Assembly (NCBI GenBank): GCA_017560625.1
Contig: JAFZEP010000149.1
Coordinates: forward strand, 1-35,701
Length of the DNA: 35,701 nucleotides
Source of the DNA: Bacteroidales bacterium
Lineage (GTDB): Bacteria > Bacteroidota > Bacteroidia > Bacteroidales > UBA932
Reading direction: 5' to 3'
The notes below the pieces were generated by a model. The model saw only the letters and a program-made list of their open reading frames with translations. It was not told the origin of the DNA and searched no databases. The position numbers and the translations under genes were made by a program. This document shows, one piece after another, positions 1 through 7,491 of this stretch; the first letter of the stretch is position 1; each line of letters begins with the position of its first letter.

Positions 1-1187
1 GCCGACACGATCTCTGCAGGCACACCTTCGTGAGCCGCCTTAGGATTGTCAATGATGACCTGAGCCTCCTCGTATGCAAATCTGAAGTCTGAATATATAA
101 CTGTCTTTCCGAACCACTGGCTTACAATGCGGCCGAGCGGAGTCATTTCAAAGACAGCCGAGAATGTGAGTTTCTCTTCGTTCGGACGGAGCGAGCAGAC
201 CTTGTTGCAGAGCTTTTCCGGAAGCATAGGCACTGTCCTGTCTACCAGATATACCGAGGTTCCGCGCTCCTGCGCCTCCTTGTCCACAACATCGCCCGGA
301 CGGACATAGTGAGTCACGTCTGCGATGTGCACTCCGATTTCATAGTTTCCATTCTCCAGCACCTTGAATGAAAGGGCGTCGTCAAAGTCCTTTGCGTCTG
401 CCGGGTCAATGGTGAATGTGAGCACATTCCTGAAGTCGCGACGGCCTTTGCGGTCCTCGTCTGTAATCTCCTCAGAAATTCTGTCTGCAGCATTGGCCAC
501 ATCCGATTCAAACTTATATGGGAGGGCGTATTCTGCAAGTATTGCATGCATCTCGGTGTCATTCTCGCCCGGCTCCCCGAGCACGTCGACGATGCGTCCG
601 CGAGGCGACATCTCATGACGAGGCCAATCTTCGACGATCGCAGCGACCTTCATTCCCGAGCGCGCCTTGAGCTCCTGCTTGCCATAGCCGTCCTCGCCGA
701 GTTCGTACACATGATGGATGGCGAACATGTCGTCGCCCAGCGGCTTGAGGTATCCGGTCTCGTCCTTAGGCTCGGCCGCCGACTGGCTTCTCACCTTATG
801 TCTACGGTAGCGTTCTCTGTCTGATTCTGTGAACGGAATTGTGATGTCATATGGCATGAAACGGCTCTGCATCAGCACCCACGCCTGATTTCCGACGATA
901 TGGAGGATGCCGATGAACGGTCTTGGCGAGCGCTCAAGGATCTCCACCACCTCGCCTTCGCGGCGCTGGCGGTCGGTCTTTTCGCGTGTCACCGACACGA
1001 TGACCTTATCGCCGTGCAAAGCACCTCGCGTCTTGGACGCCTTCACAAACACATCGTCTTCCTCGCCTTCAACGATCACAAAGATGTAGCCCTCGCGGGT
1101 CATCTGAACCTTTCCCACTACCTGAGGAAAAACTTTCTTCTCCTTCTTGCCACGGCCCTTGCCGCGATAATTGTTCTTTCTTGCCAT
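1..1187 (-). CDS. rnr: Ribonuclease R (RNase R/VacB family), 3' part cut by window edge
   Basis: Processive 3'-to-5' exoribonuclease that degrades structured RNA in the cytoplasm. The first 395 codons are visible and the C-terminal half lies outside the window. Residues 1-20 form a basic tail (MARKNNYRGKGRGKK). Cold-shock-type OB domains follow at about residues 20-200. The start of the RNB catalytic domain carries DPADAKDFDDAL at residues 261-272, whose Asp cluster binds the catalytic metals in this family. GVHIADVTHYV and RTVPMLPEKLCN are further family signatures. I chose the ATG at 1187 because it gives the usual basic N-terminus and sits just downstream of a TAnnTTTG box. The gene diverges from gpmI. 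Identity is confident; domain boundaries are approximate. Confidence 0.96.
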   Translation of the reverse strand, partial: MARKNNYRGKGRGKKEKKVFPQVVGKVQMTREGYIFVIVEGEEDDVFVKASKTRGALHGDKVIVSVTREKTDRQRREGEVVEILERSPRPFIGILHIVGNQAWVLMQSRFMPYDITIPFTESDRERYRRHKVRSQSAAEPKDETGYLKPLGDDMFAIHHVYELGEDGYGKQELKARSGMKVAAIVEDWPRHEMSPRGRIVDVLGEPGENDTEMHAILAEYALPYKFESDVANAADRISEEITDEDRKGRRDFRNVLTFTIDPADAKDFDDALSFKVLENGNYEIGVHIADVTHYVRPGDVVDKEAQERGTSVYLVDRTVPMLPEKLCNKVCSLRPNEEKLTFSAVFEMTPLGRIVSQWFGKTVIYSDFRFAYEEAQVIIDNPKAAHEGVPAEIVS

Positions 1188-1211
1188 AAAATCAACACCT
1201 GTTTATCTTTA

Positions 1212-1219
1212 CAAATGTA
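1212..1219 (-). promoter_or_regulatory. Putative -7 box (TACATTTG) for rnr
   Basis: On the minus strand the sequence reads TACATTTG, a full match to the Bacteroidota -7 consensus TAnnTTTG, 24 nt before the rnr start codon. No convincing -33 TTG was found at the usual spacing. It lies 12 nt from the gpmI box on the opposite strand. Confidence 0.5.
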
Positions 1220-1231
1220 AAGAGAAAATCG

Positions 1232-1239
1232 TATATTTG
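1232..1239 (+). promoter_or_regulatory. Putative -7 box (TATATTTG) for gpmI
   Basis: TATATTTG matches TAnnTTTG exactly and lies 37 nt before the gpmI ATG. The expected -33 position reads TTTA rather than TTTG, so the upstream element is only partial. The 5' UTR would be A-rich, as is common for strongly translated genes in this phylum that lack a Shine-Dalgarno site. Confidence 0.55.
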
Positions 1240-1276
1240 CGGCGCAAAAATTGAAAAATATAAATATCAATATATT

Positions 1277-2800
1277 ATGGACAAGAAAGTACTACTTATG
1301 ATCCTCGACGGATGGGGCGAGGGCAGACAGGATGAGTCTAATGTCATCTACACACAGGGAGCACCTTACATCGAGGGACTCCGCAAGCAGTACCCTATGA
1401 GCACCCTTAAGGCATGCGGTGAGGCTGTAGGTCTCCCAGAGGGCCAGATGGGTAACTCAGAGGTTGGTCACCTCAACCTCGGCGCAGGCCGCGTGGTGTA
1501 CCAGGACCTCGTCAAGATCAACATCGCAGCACGCGAGCACAAGTTCCTCCAGAACGCTCAGATCAAGGCTGCATACGACTATGTAAAGGCAAACAACAAG
1601 CAGCTCCACCTCATGGGTCTCGCATCTATGGGTGGTGTGCACAGCTCACTCGAGCATGTATATGAGTTCCTTAACGTTGCTAAGGAGTACGGCCTTGAGG
1701 ATGTATTCGTTCACTGCTTCATGGACGGTCGTGACACTGACCCTAAGAGCGGTAAGGGCTTCGTAGAGGCTCTCGAGGCTGAGATGGCCAAGTCAACTGG
1801 CAAGGTTGCTACAGTCTGCGGCCGTTTCTACGCTATGGACCGTGACAAGAGATGGGAGCGCGTTAAAGAGGCTTACGACCTCCTCGTTGAGGGCAAGGGC
1901 GCTTACGCTACTTCAGCTACTGAGGCTATCCAGGCTTCATACGACGAGGGCGTTACCGATGAGTTCATCAAGCCTATCGCTGTAACTGGCGCTGACGGTC
2001 AGCCGCTCACTAAGATCCAGGAGGGTGACGCAGTTATCTTCTTCAACTTCCGTAACGACCGCGCTCGTGAGCTCACAGCTGTCCTCACTCAGCAGGATAT
2101 GCCTGAGTTCGGAATGCACACTCTTCCACTCTACTTCTGCTGCCTCACTCCATATGACGCATCATTCACAGGAGTTCACATCCTCTTCGACAAGGAGAAC
2201 GTACAGGAGACTCTCGGTGAGGTTGTTTCAAAGGCAGGCAAGAACCAGCTCCGCATCGCTGAGACTGAGAAGTATGCTCACGTGACATTCTTCTTCAACG
2301 GTGGCGCTGAGTCTCTCTTCGAGAACGAGGACCGCATCCTTGTAAACTCTCCAAAGGTTGCAACATACGACCTTCAGCCAGAGATGAGCGCACCAGAGGT
2401 TACTGAGAAGCTCGTTGAGGCAATCAACACAGGCAAGAACGACCTTATTATTTTGAACTTCGCAAACGGTGACATGATCGGCCACACAGGTATCTACGAG
2501 GCTATCCGCACAGCTGTGACTGCAGTTGACAACTGCGTTGAGAAGGTTGTAGAGGCTGCTAAGGCACAGGGTTATGTAGTTCTCATCACAGCTGACCACG
2601 GTAACGCTGACTACGCTGTAAACGAGGACGGCACACCTAACACAGCTCACTCACTCAACGATGTTCCATTCATCGTGGTGAACGCTGGTGACGAGGTTAA
2701 GGAAGTGAAGAACGGTAAGCTCGCAGACGTAGCTCCTACAATCCTTAAGCTCATGGGCATCGAGCAGCCAGCTGCCATGACTGGCGAGGCACTCGTATAA
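1277..2800 (+). CDS. gpmI: 2,3-bisphosphoglycerate-independent phosphoglycerate mutase
   Basis: Interconverts 3- and 2-phosphoglycerate in glycolysis and gluconeogenesis, as a cytoplasmic enzyme of the alkaline phosphatase superfamily that needs Mn2+. The 507 residues match the usual family length of about 510. The metal-binding DGWG lies at residues 11-14. The phospho-acceptor serine is S61 in [25 protein letters not shown] and NFRNDRARE are substrate-domain motifs, and ITADHGNAD near the C-terminus supplies further metal ligands. The gene has its own promoter and a strong terminator, so it is probably monocistronic. Codon choice is strongly biased (AAG, GAG, CTC and AAC dominate), in keeping with high expression. 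Confidence 0.98.
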   Translation: MDKKVLLMILDGWGEGRQDESNVIYTQGAPYIEGLRKQYPMSTLKACGEAVGLPEGQMGNSEVGHLNLGAGRVVYQDLVKINIAAREHKFLQNAQIKAAYDYVKANNKQLHLMGLASMGGVHSSLEHVYEFLNVAKEYGLEDVFVHCFMDGRDTDPKSGKGFVEALEAEMAKSTGKVATVCGRFYAMDRDKRWERVKEAYDLLVEGKGAYATSATEAIQASYDEGVTDEFIKPIAVTGADGQPLTKIQEGDAVIFFNFRNDRARELTAVLTQQDMPEFGMHTLPLYFCCLTPYDASFTGVHILFDKENVQETLGEVVSKAGKNQLRIAETEKYAHVTFFFNGGAESLFENEDRILVNSPKVATYDLQPEMSAPEVTEKLVEAINTGKNDLIILNFANGDMIGHTGIYEAIRTAVTAVDNCVEKVVEAAKAQGYVVLITADHGNADYAVNEDGTPNTAHSLNDVPFIVVNAGDEVKEVKNGKLADVAPTILKLMGIEQPAAMTGEALV

Positions 2801-2822
2801 GTCTAGGGCATATTATTTTACT

Positions 2823-2862
2823 GAGAGTCAGTGTGGCTGAGGCCTCGCTGACTCTCTTTTTT
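2823..2862 (+). terminator. Intrinsic terminator after gpmI
   Basis: A perfect 9-bp stem (GAGAGTCAG at 2823-2831 with CTGACTCTC at 2848-2856) is followed directly by six T residues. It begins 22 nt after the gpmI stop codon. Confidence 0.88.
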
Positions 2863-2874
2863 GTAAATAATCAC

Positions 2875-2882
2875 TATATTTA
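2875..2882 (+). promoter_or_regulatory. Weak -7-like box before the CotH-domain lipoprotein
   Basis: TATATTTA matches seven of eight positions of TAnnTTTG and lies 22 nt before the preferred start at 2905, just after the gpmI terminator. No properly spaced TTG was seen. It is reported because the terminator implies a new promoter here. Confidence 0.35.
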
Positions 2883-2904
2883 CAAATTGATAAAAAATCG
2901 TCAT

Positions 2905-4719
2905 ATGAAAAGGCTTCATTTAGTTCATTTTGTGCTTGCAGCGCTTCTAGTCTGCGGATGCGAGCCTTCAATACCGGCGCCGACGCCAAAGCCTGAGCAG
3001 CCTGGAAACACCGAAACGCCGGAGACACCGCAGGAGCCGGAGACACCGGAAACTCCGCAAGAACCTGAGCAGCCTCAAGAGCCAGAGGTGCCATCGGACC
3101 CGACCAAGCTTACTGGAACCATCATCGGCAGCCAGTATTCGGTGGATTACAACAACGGCAACTCGCAGTCGACTACAGTCAACACAAAAGACAAGGTCTT
3201 CGACGGCAACTACGATACATTCTTCGCTTCATATGACCGCTCGCAGACATGGGTCGGCCTTGACCTTGGAAAGAAGCACGTCATCACAAAGGTAGGCTGG
3301 TCGCCACGCGTGGACCATCAGGACCGAGTGCAGCTCGCGCTCTTCGAGGGAGCCAACGAGGCTGACTTCAGCGACGCTGTTCCAATCTACATTGTGAAGG
3401 AGCCCGGCGTGAACAGAACCATGCAGTACGCCGACGTGGATTGCTCACGCGGATTCAGATATGTGCGCTATGTCAGCCCTAACGACGTGAGATGCAATGT
3501 TGCCGAGGTGGAATTCCATGGTTATGCATCAGAAGGTGACGACTCTAAACTGTACCAGCTCACAAACCTTCCGACTGTGGTCATCAACACCTATGGTGCC
3601 AAGGAGATTACTTCGAAGGAGGTGGAGATCGGAGCGAATGTCTATATCATCTCTCAGGACGGAACAGACCTGCTGAGCACGAAGAACACAGGCGTACGCG
3701 GCCGCGGAAATGCCAGCTGGGACTTCCCGAAAAAGCCATACAGACTGAAATTCGAGTCGAAACAGAGCCCTCTCGGAGCTCCGGCCTCAGCGAAGAAATG
3801 GACACTCATCAGCAACTATGGCGACAAGACTCTGATGCGCAACATGCTGGCATTTGAGGTGAGCAGAAATGTAGGCCAGAGCTACACTCCTTTCTGTCAC
3901 CCTGTGGATGTGATTGTAAATGGCGAATACAGAGGCTGCTATCAGCTCTGCGACCAGGTGGAGGCTGCAAGCGGAAGAGTGGAGGCCAAAGACGGTTATC
4001 TCATTGAGATTGATGCATATGCATACAACGAGGACGTGTGGTTCAATTCTACCAGAAATACTCCTGTGACCATCAAGCATCCGGACGAGGACGACATCAC
4101 AGACCAGCAGATAGCTTTCATCACAGACTATTTCAACAAGATGGAAGCAGCCGTGTTTGCCACAAACTACAAGGATGAAACCAACGGCTACAGAAAATAT
4201 CTAGACGTAGACAGCTTCCTTCGCAACTTCATCATCGGAGAGTTCTGCGGGAACACTGACACATTCTGGAGCGTGTATATGTACAAGGATGCCGGAGAGG
4301 GAAAACTCTACACGGGTCCGGCATGGGATTATGACCTTGGTTTTGAAAACGACTACAGAACATATCCTATCAACAACCTCAACGAGTACATCTATGTGTG
4401 GAAAGGTTCTGCAGCGAGCGACGCTGTGAAGAACATGGTGACTCGCATTGTCAAGGAAGACCCTGCAGCCAAGGCACGTCTGATCGAGATCTGGGAGGCA
4501 GCTCTTGCCAATGGTCTGTCTGATTTGGCAGCCGACCTCGACGCCTACGCCGAGCTGTTGAAAGAGTCTCAGGATCTGAACTTCAAGAGATGGAAGATCC
4601 TCAATCAGTATGTCCATATGAACTTCCAGGCTCTTGGCTCATATGATGCTGAGGTGAAGTTTGTGAGAGACTACATCACCGCACGTTTGACAAAATTCGA
4701 CCAGCTTCTCAGACGATAA
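2905..4719 (+). CDS. Lipoprotein with discoidin-like and CotH-family domains
   Basis: A probable cell-surface lipoprotein of 604 residues. The signal peptide ends in VCGC (lipidated C19). A Pro/Glu/Thr-rich linker covers about residues 23-66 with a repeated ETPETPQEP unit. An F5/8-type-C (discoidin-like) sandwich lies at about residues 68-212, with DKVFDGNYDTFF and WVGLDLGKKHVITKVGWSPR. A CotH-like domain fills about residues 225-600. CotH features seen are RGRGNASWDFPKKPYRLKF, DKTLMRNMLAFEV and NGEYRGCYQL. GPAWDYDLGFEN carries D475 and D477, the pair expected at the metal site. An in-frame start at 2833 lies inside the gpmI terminator, so the ATG at 2905 is preferred. CotH of Bacillus is an atypical protein kinase; kinase activity here is not shown. 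The substrate is unknown and the discoidin module suggests glycan binding. Confidence 0.88.
   Translation: MKRLHLVHFVLAALLVCGCEPSIPAPTPKPEQPGNTETPETPQEPETPETPQEPEQPQEPEVPSDPTKLTGTIIGSQYSVDYNNGNSQSTTVNTKDKVFDGNYDTFFASYDRSQTWVGLDLGKKHVITKVGWSPRVDHQDRVQLALFEGANEADFSDAVPIYIVKEPGVNRTMQYADVDCSRGFRYVRYVSPNDVRCNVAEVEFHGYASEGDDSKLYQLTNLPTVVINTYGAKEITSKEVEIGANVYIISQDGTDLLSTKNTGVRGRGNASWDFPKKPYRLKFESKQSPLGAPASAKKWTLISNYGDKTLMRNMLAFEVSRNVGQSYTPFCHPVDVIVNGEYRGCYQLCDQVEAASGRVEAKDGYLIEIDAYAYNEDVWFNSTRNTPVTIKHPDEDDITDQQIAFITDYFNKMEAAVFATNYKDETNGYRKYLDVDSFLRNFIIGEFCGNTDTFWSVYMYKDAGEGKLYTGPAWDYDLGFENDYRTYPINNLNEYIYVWKGSAASDAVKNMVTRIVKEDPAAKARLIEIWEAALANGLSDLAADLDAYAELLKESQDLNFKRWKILNQYVHMNFQALGSYDAEVKFVRDYITARLTKFDQLLRR
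3011..3097 (+). repeat. Pro/Glu/Thr-rich linker repeat inside the CotH-domain gene
   Basis: A low-complexity coding repeat. Units encoding ETPETPQEP occur twice in tandem and then decay into QEPEQPQEPE. This is a flexible spacer between the lipid anchor and the folded domains, of a type common in surface lipoproteins. Such repeats may vary in copy number between strains. Confidence 0.7.
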
Positions 4720-4753
4720 TTTAAATTATTACATAATCATTTGCTTATCATAT

Positions 4754-4805
4754 AATCAAGTGTGCGTAACGTGACATTTTGAGGTCATTTTACGCACACT
4801 TGATT
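4754..4805. repeat. Long palindrome, copy 1 of a pair
   Basis: Arms of 16 bp, AATCAAGTGTGCGTAA (4754-4769) and TTACGCACACTTGATT (4790-4805), pair perfectly. The inner GTGAC/GGTCAT pairing extends the stem after one mismatch and leaves an 8-nt loop at 4776-4783. It is followed by four T residues, so it may also terminate CotH-gene transcripts. The core TGTGCGTAAyGTGAC recurs in copy 2. Confidence 0.8.
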
Positions 4806-4845
4806 TTCACAACACACTACTACACAAACACTTATAGAGAACCCA

Positions 4846-4883
4846 TGTGCGTAATGTGACGGTTTTGGGTCACATTACGCACA
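4846..4883. repeat. Long palindrome, copy 2 of a pair
   Basis: A perfect 15-bp stem, TGTGCGTAATGTGAC (4846-4860) with GTCACATTACGCACA (4869-4883), closes an 8-nt loop. The core and loop length match copy 1. No T-run follows, so it is not a standard terminator. Confidence 0.8.
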
Positions 4884-5071
4884 CTTGGCTCCAATGCAGA
4901 GAGCGCCACAGGCAGCAAACTGGCCAACTAACTGCCAGCGGGAGACTTGCATAGCACCTAAAGCATTGATACAATGAACATTAACCAGTAACGCCTGCTG
5001 CAGATGGAAGCAGGCATCCATATTCATCTTGTTGAATATCACCAGTTTAACTGCACAGCATGACAGACCGT

Positions 5072-5102
5072 TTGGAGTTTACATAGAAAAACGCTACCTT
5101 GT
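5072..5102 (+). promoter_or_regulatory. Promoter candidate for the GH92 gene at 5133
   Basis: A TTG (5072-5074) is followed after exactly 20 nt by TACCTTGT (5095-5102), an imperfect match to TAnnTTTG. The start codon lies 30 nt downstream. The -33 element and spacing are good; the -7 box lacks one T. Confidence 0.45.
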
Positions 5103-5132
5103 AATGTTTTATGTACAGATAGCAGACAGATC

Positions 5133-7409
5133 ATGAAAATTGCAAAAATAGCAGCACTGCTGACTTTGGCTACTGCATGTCTATGCGCCAATGCACAGGA
5201 AGTGGCAGGCTCAGCTGAAACGCAGACAGTCACACAATACGTCAATACCTTCATCGGCTCGACCAACTATGGTACGACCAATCCGGGAGCGCTTTGCCCT
5301 AATGGAATGATGTCGGTATCGCCTTTCAATGTGATGGGCTCGAAGCTGAACAGATACGACAAGGACAGCAGATGGTGGAGCACGCCGTACAGCCACGATA
5401 ATAAGTTCTTTACAGGCTTCTCGCATGTCAATCTTAGTGGCGTAGGCTGCCCAGAAGTGGGTCTGGCGCTCACTATGCCCACAAGCGGTCAGCTGCAGGT
5501 GGACTACCATATGTACGGTTCGGAATATCACGCCGAGGAGGCTGAGCCGGGATATTACGGCTGCGAGCTTACAAACTACGGCATCCGAGCAGAAGTCAGC
5601 GCAACTACCAGAACTTCGATTGAGCGATATACATTCCATGAGGGTCAGGGCAATATCCTCGTCAATTTCGGTGAGGGTCTGACCAACGAGACAGGCGCAT
5701 GGCTTCGCAAGGTGAGCGACACCGAGATCGAGGGCATGAGGCTTGCCGGAACTTTCTGCTACAATTCGCAGGCTGTGTTCCCTGTATATTTCGCCATCCG
5801 CATCAACAAAGTACCTTCAGAGAACGGTTTCTGGAAGTTCCAGCCGCAGATGAAGGGTGTGGAGAGCGCATGGACAGAGGATGACGGAACATACAAGATC
5901 TATAAGAAATACGGCCGCGAGATTGCCGGCGACGACATAGGATATTGGTTCTCCTTCCCTACTGCAGAGGGCGAGCAGGTGGAGCTTCAGATGGGAGTTT
6001 CATTCGTGAGCTGCGAGAACGCGTGGGAGAATCTCAACGCCGAGCAGCCAAAGCTCGCTCCTGGAGTTTCAAACTTTGACGCTGTGCGCGCTGCCGCTTT
6101 GCAGGCATGGGAGGCAGATCTCTCCCGCATCAAGGTAAACGGAGGCATAGACCGCGACAAGGAAGTTTTCTATTCCGCTCTATATCATACTCTTATACAT
6201 CCAAGCGTAGCCAACGACGTCAATGGAGAATATCCTTTGATGGAGTCTGACGGAGTCGGTCGTGTGCCGGAGGGACAGACCCGCTACAGCGTGTTCTCGC
6301 TCTGGGACACCTACCGCAATCTGCACCAGCTCATGACGCTCGTATATCCTGAGAAGCAGATCGACATGGTGCGCTCGATGGTAGACATGTACAAGGAGTG
6401 GGGATGGATGCCGAAGTGGGAGCTTTTCGGACGTGAGACATTCACTATGGAGGGAGACCCTGCGATTGCAGTCATCACAGACACATGGCTCAAGGGTCTG
6501 CGCGACTTCGACATCGAGACAGCTTACGAGGCATTCGTCAAGTCTGCAACCACACCGGGAGCCCAGAACCTCATGCGTCCGGACATTGACCCATATCTGA
6601 GCGAGGGATATATTCCATTAGGACTTTATTCGGCAGATGCATCGGGTGACAATTCTGTGTCGCATGCGCTGGAGTATTATATTGCAGATTATGCGCTTTC
6701 ATTGCTGGCCGAGGAGCTGGGGCATGCAGAAGATGCGGCGAAGTTCCGCGCGCAGTCGCTTCAGTATAAGCACTACTACTGCCCTTCCTTCGGTACTCTC
6801 AGACCGCTGCAGCAGGACGGCAGCTTCCTTGAGCCGTTCAATCCGCGTCAGGGCGAGAACTTCGAGGCTGTGCCGGGCTTCCACGAGGGCAGCGCATGGA
6901 ACTACACATTCTATGTGCCTCACGACGTACTCGGACTTGCCAAACTGATGGGAGGGCGCAAGGCTTTTGTTCAGAAACTCCAAAAGGTCTTCGACGAGGG
7001 ACTATACGATCCGGCAAACGAGCCAGACATTGCATATCCATACCTCTTCAGCTACTTCAAGGGAGAAGAGTGGAGGACTCAGCAGATTGTTTCGGAGCTG
7101 CTTGACAAGCACTACACCACCCGTCCGGACGGCCTTCCGGGCAACGACGACACAGGCACAATGTCGGCATGGGCGGTGTTCTCGATGATGGGCTTCTATC
7201 CGGACTGCCCGGGCTCACCGTCGTATACACTCACGACTCCGCGCTTCTCGAGCGTTGAGATCAGCGGCGGCCCGGTGATCCGCAAAGAGGGCGACGGCGT
7301 GCTCATCAGAAGCATCAACCTCAACGGAAAGCGTTACAACAGCTACCGAATATCGCACGAAGATCTAAAAGCAGGCAACACTCTAACATTCACGGCGGAA
7401 CACAAATAG
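5133..7409 (+). CDS. GH92 family exo-alpha-mannosidase
   Basis: A Ca2+-dependent, inverting exo-alpha-mannosidase predicted to act outside the inner membrane. Its 758 residues are typical for GH92. An N-terminal signal peptide ends near ANA (residue 21); a weak lipobox-like ATAC at residues 13-16 means lipidation cannot be excluded. The N-terminal sandwich begins with YVNTFIGSTNYG. The catalytic domain carries FSLWDTYRNLHQL, HEGSAWNYTFYVPHDV (H584, E585), NEPDIAYPYLF and GNDDTGTMSAWAVFSMMGFYP (D672, D673). The last two motifs usually line the active site in this family. NEPDIAYPYLF differs from the other two GH92 proteins here, which suggests a different linkage preference; I cannot assign the linkage. 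It opens the mannosidase run; the next gene follows after 82 nt. Confidence 0.96.
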   Translation: MKIAKIAALLTLATACLCANAQEVAGSAETQTVTQYVNTFIGSTNYGTTNPGALCPNGMMSVSPFNVMGSKLNRYDKDSRWWSTPYSHDNKFFTGFSHVNLSGVGCPEVGLALTMPTSGQLQVDYHMYGSEYHAEEAEPGYYGCELTNYGIRAEVSATTRTSIERYTFHEGQGNILVNFGEGLTNETGAWLRKVSDTEIEGMRLAGTFCYNSQAVFPVYFAIRINKVPSENGFWKFQPQMKGVESAWTEDDGTYKIYKKYGREIAGDDIGYWFSFPTAEGEQVELQMGVSFVSCENAWENLNAEQPKLAPGVSNFDAVRAAALQAWEADLSRIKVNGGIDRDKEVFYSALYHTLIHPSVANDVNGEYPLMESDGVGRVPEGQTRYSVFSLWDTYRNLHQLMTLVYPEKQIDMVRSMVDMYKEWGWMPKWELFGRETFTMEGDPAIAVITDTWLKGLRDFDIETAYEAFVKSATTPGAQNLMRPDIDPYLSEGYIPLGLYSADASGDNSVSHALEYYIADYALSLLAEELGHAEDAAKFRAQSLQYKHYYCPSFGTLRPLQQDGSFLEPFNPRQGENFEAVPGFHEGSAWNYTFYVPHDVLGLAKLMGGRKAFVQKLQKVFDEGLYDPANEPDIAYPYLFSYFKGEEWRTQQIVSELLDKHYTTRPDGLPGNDDTGTMSAWAVFSMMGFYPDCPGSPSYTLTTPRFSSVEISGGPVIRKEGDGVLIRSINLNGKRYNSYRISHEDLKAGNTLTFTAEHK

Positions 7410-7432
7410 CTAAGCATCAACACTTTACACTA

Positions 7433-7462
7433 TTAGCCTGCATCCCCGGGGCGGCAGGCTAA
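7433..7462 (+). other. Intergenic hairpin between GH92 genes
   Basis: A 9-bp stem, TTAGCCTGC (7433-7441) with GCAGGCTAA (7454-7462), encloses a GC-rich loop. No T-run follows and no TAnnTTTG box lies between it and the next start at 7492. It is more likely an mRNA-stability or processing element within the operon than a terminator. Confidence 0.55.
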
Positions 7463-7491
7463 TCAGATAAAACACTGATAATCAACGCATT

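Larger units (their letters stand above)
4720..5132. other. 413-nt intergenic region with two palindromes and a promoter
   Basis: No convincing coding sequence was found on either strand. The left part holds two related long hairpins (4754-4805 and 4846-4883). The right end holds a promoter candidate for the GH92 gene. The stretch 4889-5070 shows nothing recognisable. Confidence 0.7.

Noticed and set aside
2228..2650. Long open frame antisense to gpmI
   Set aside because: It is an effect of the strong codon bias of gpmI; it has no promoter, no start context and composition unlike a real protein.
2833..2904. Upstream start of the CotH-domain gene
   Set aside because: It would begin inside the gpmI terminator and place 24 residues before a good lipoprotein signal peptide.
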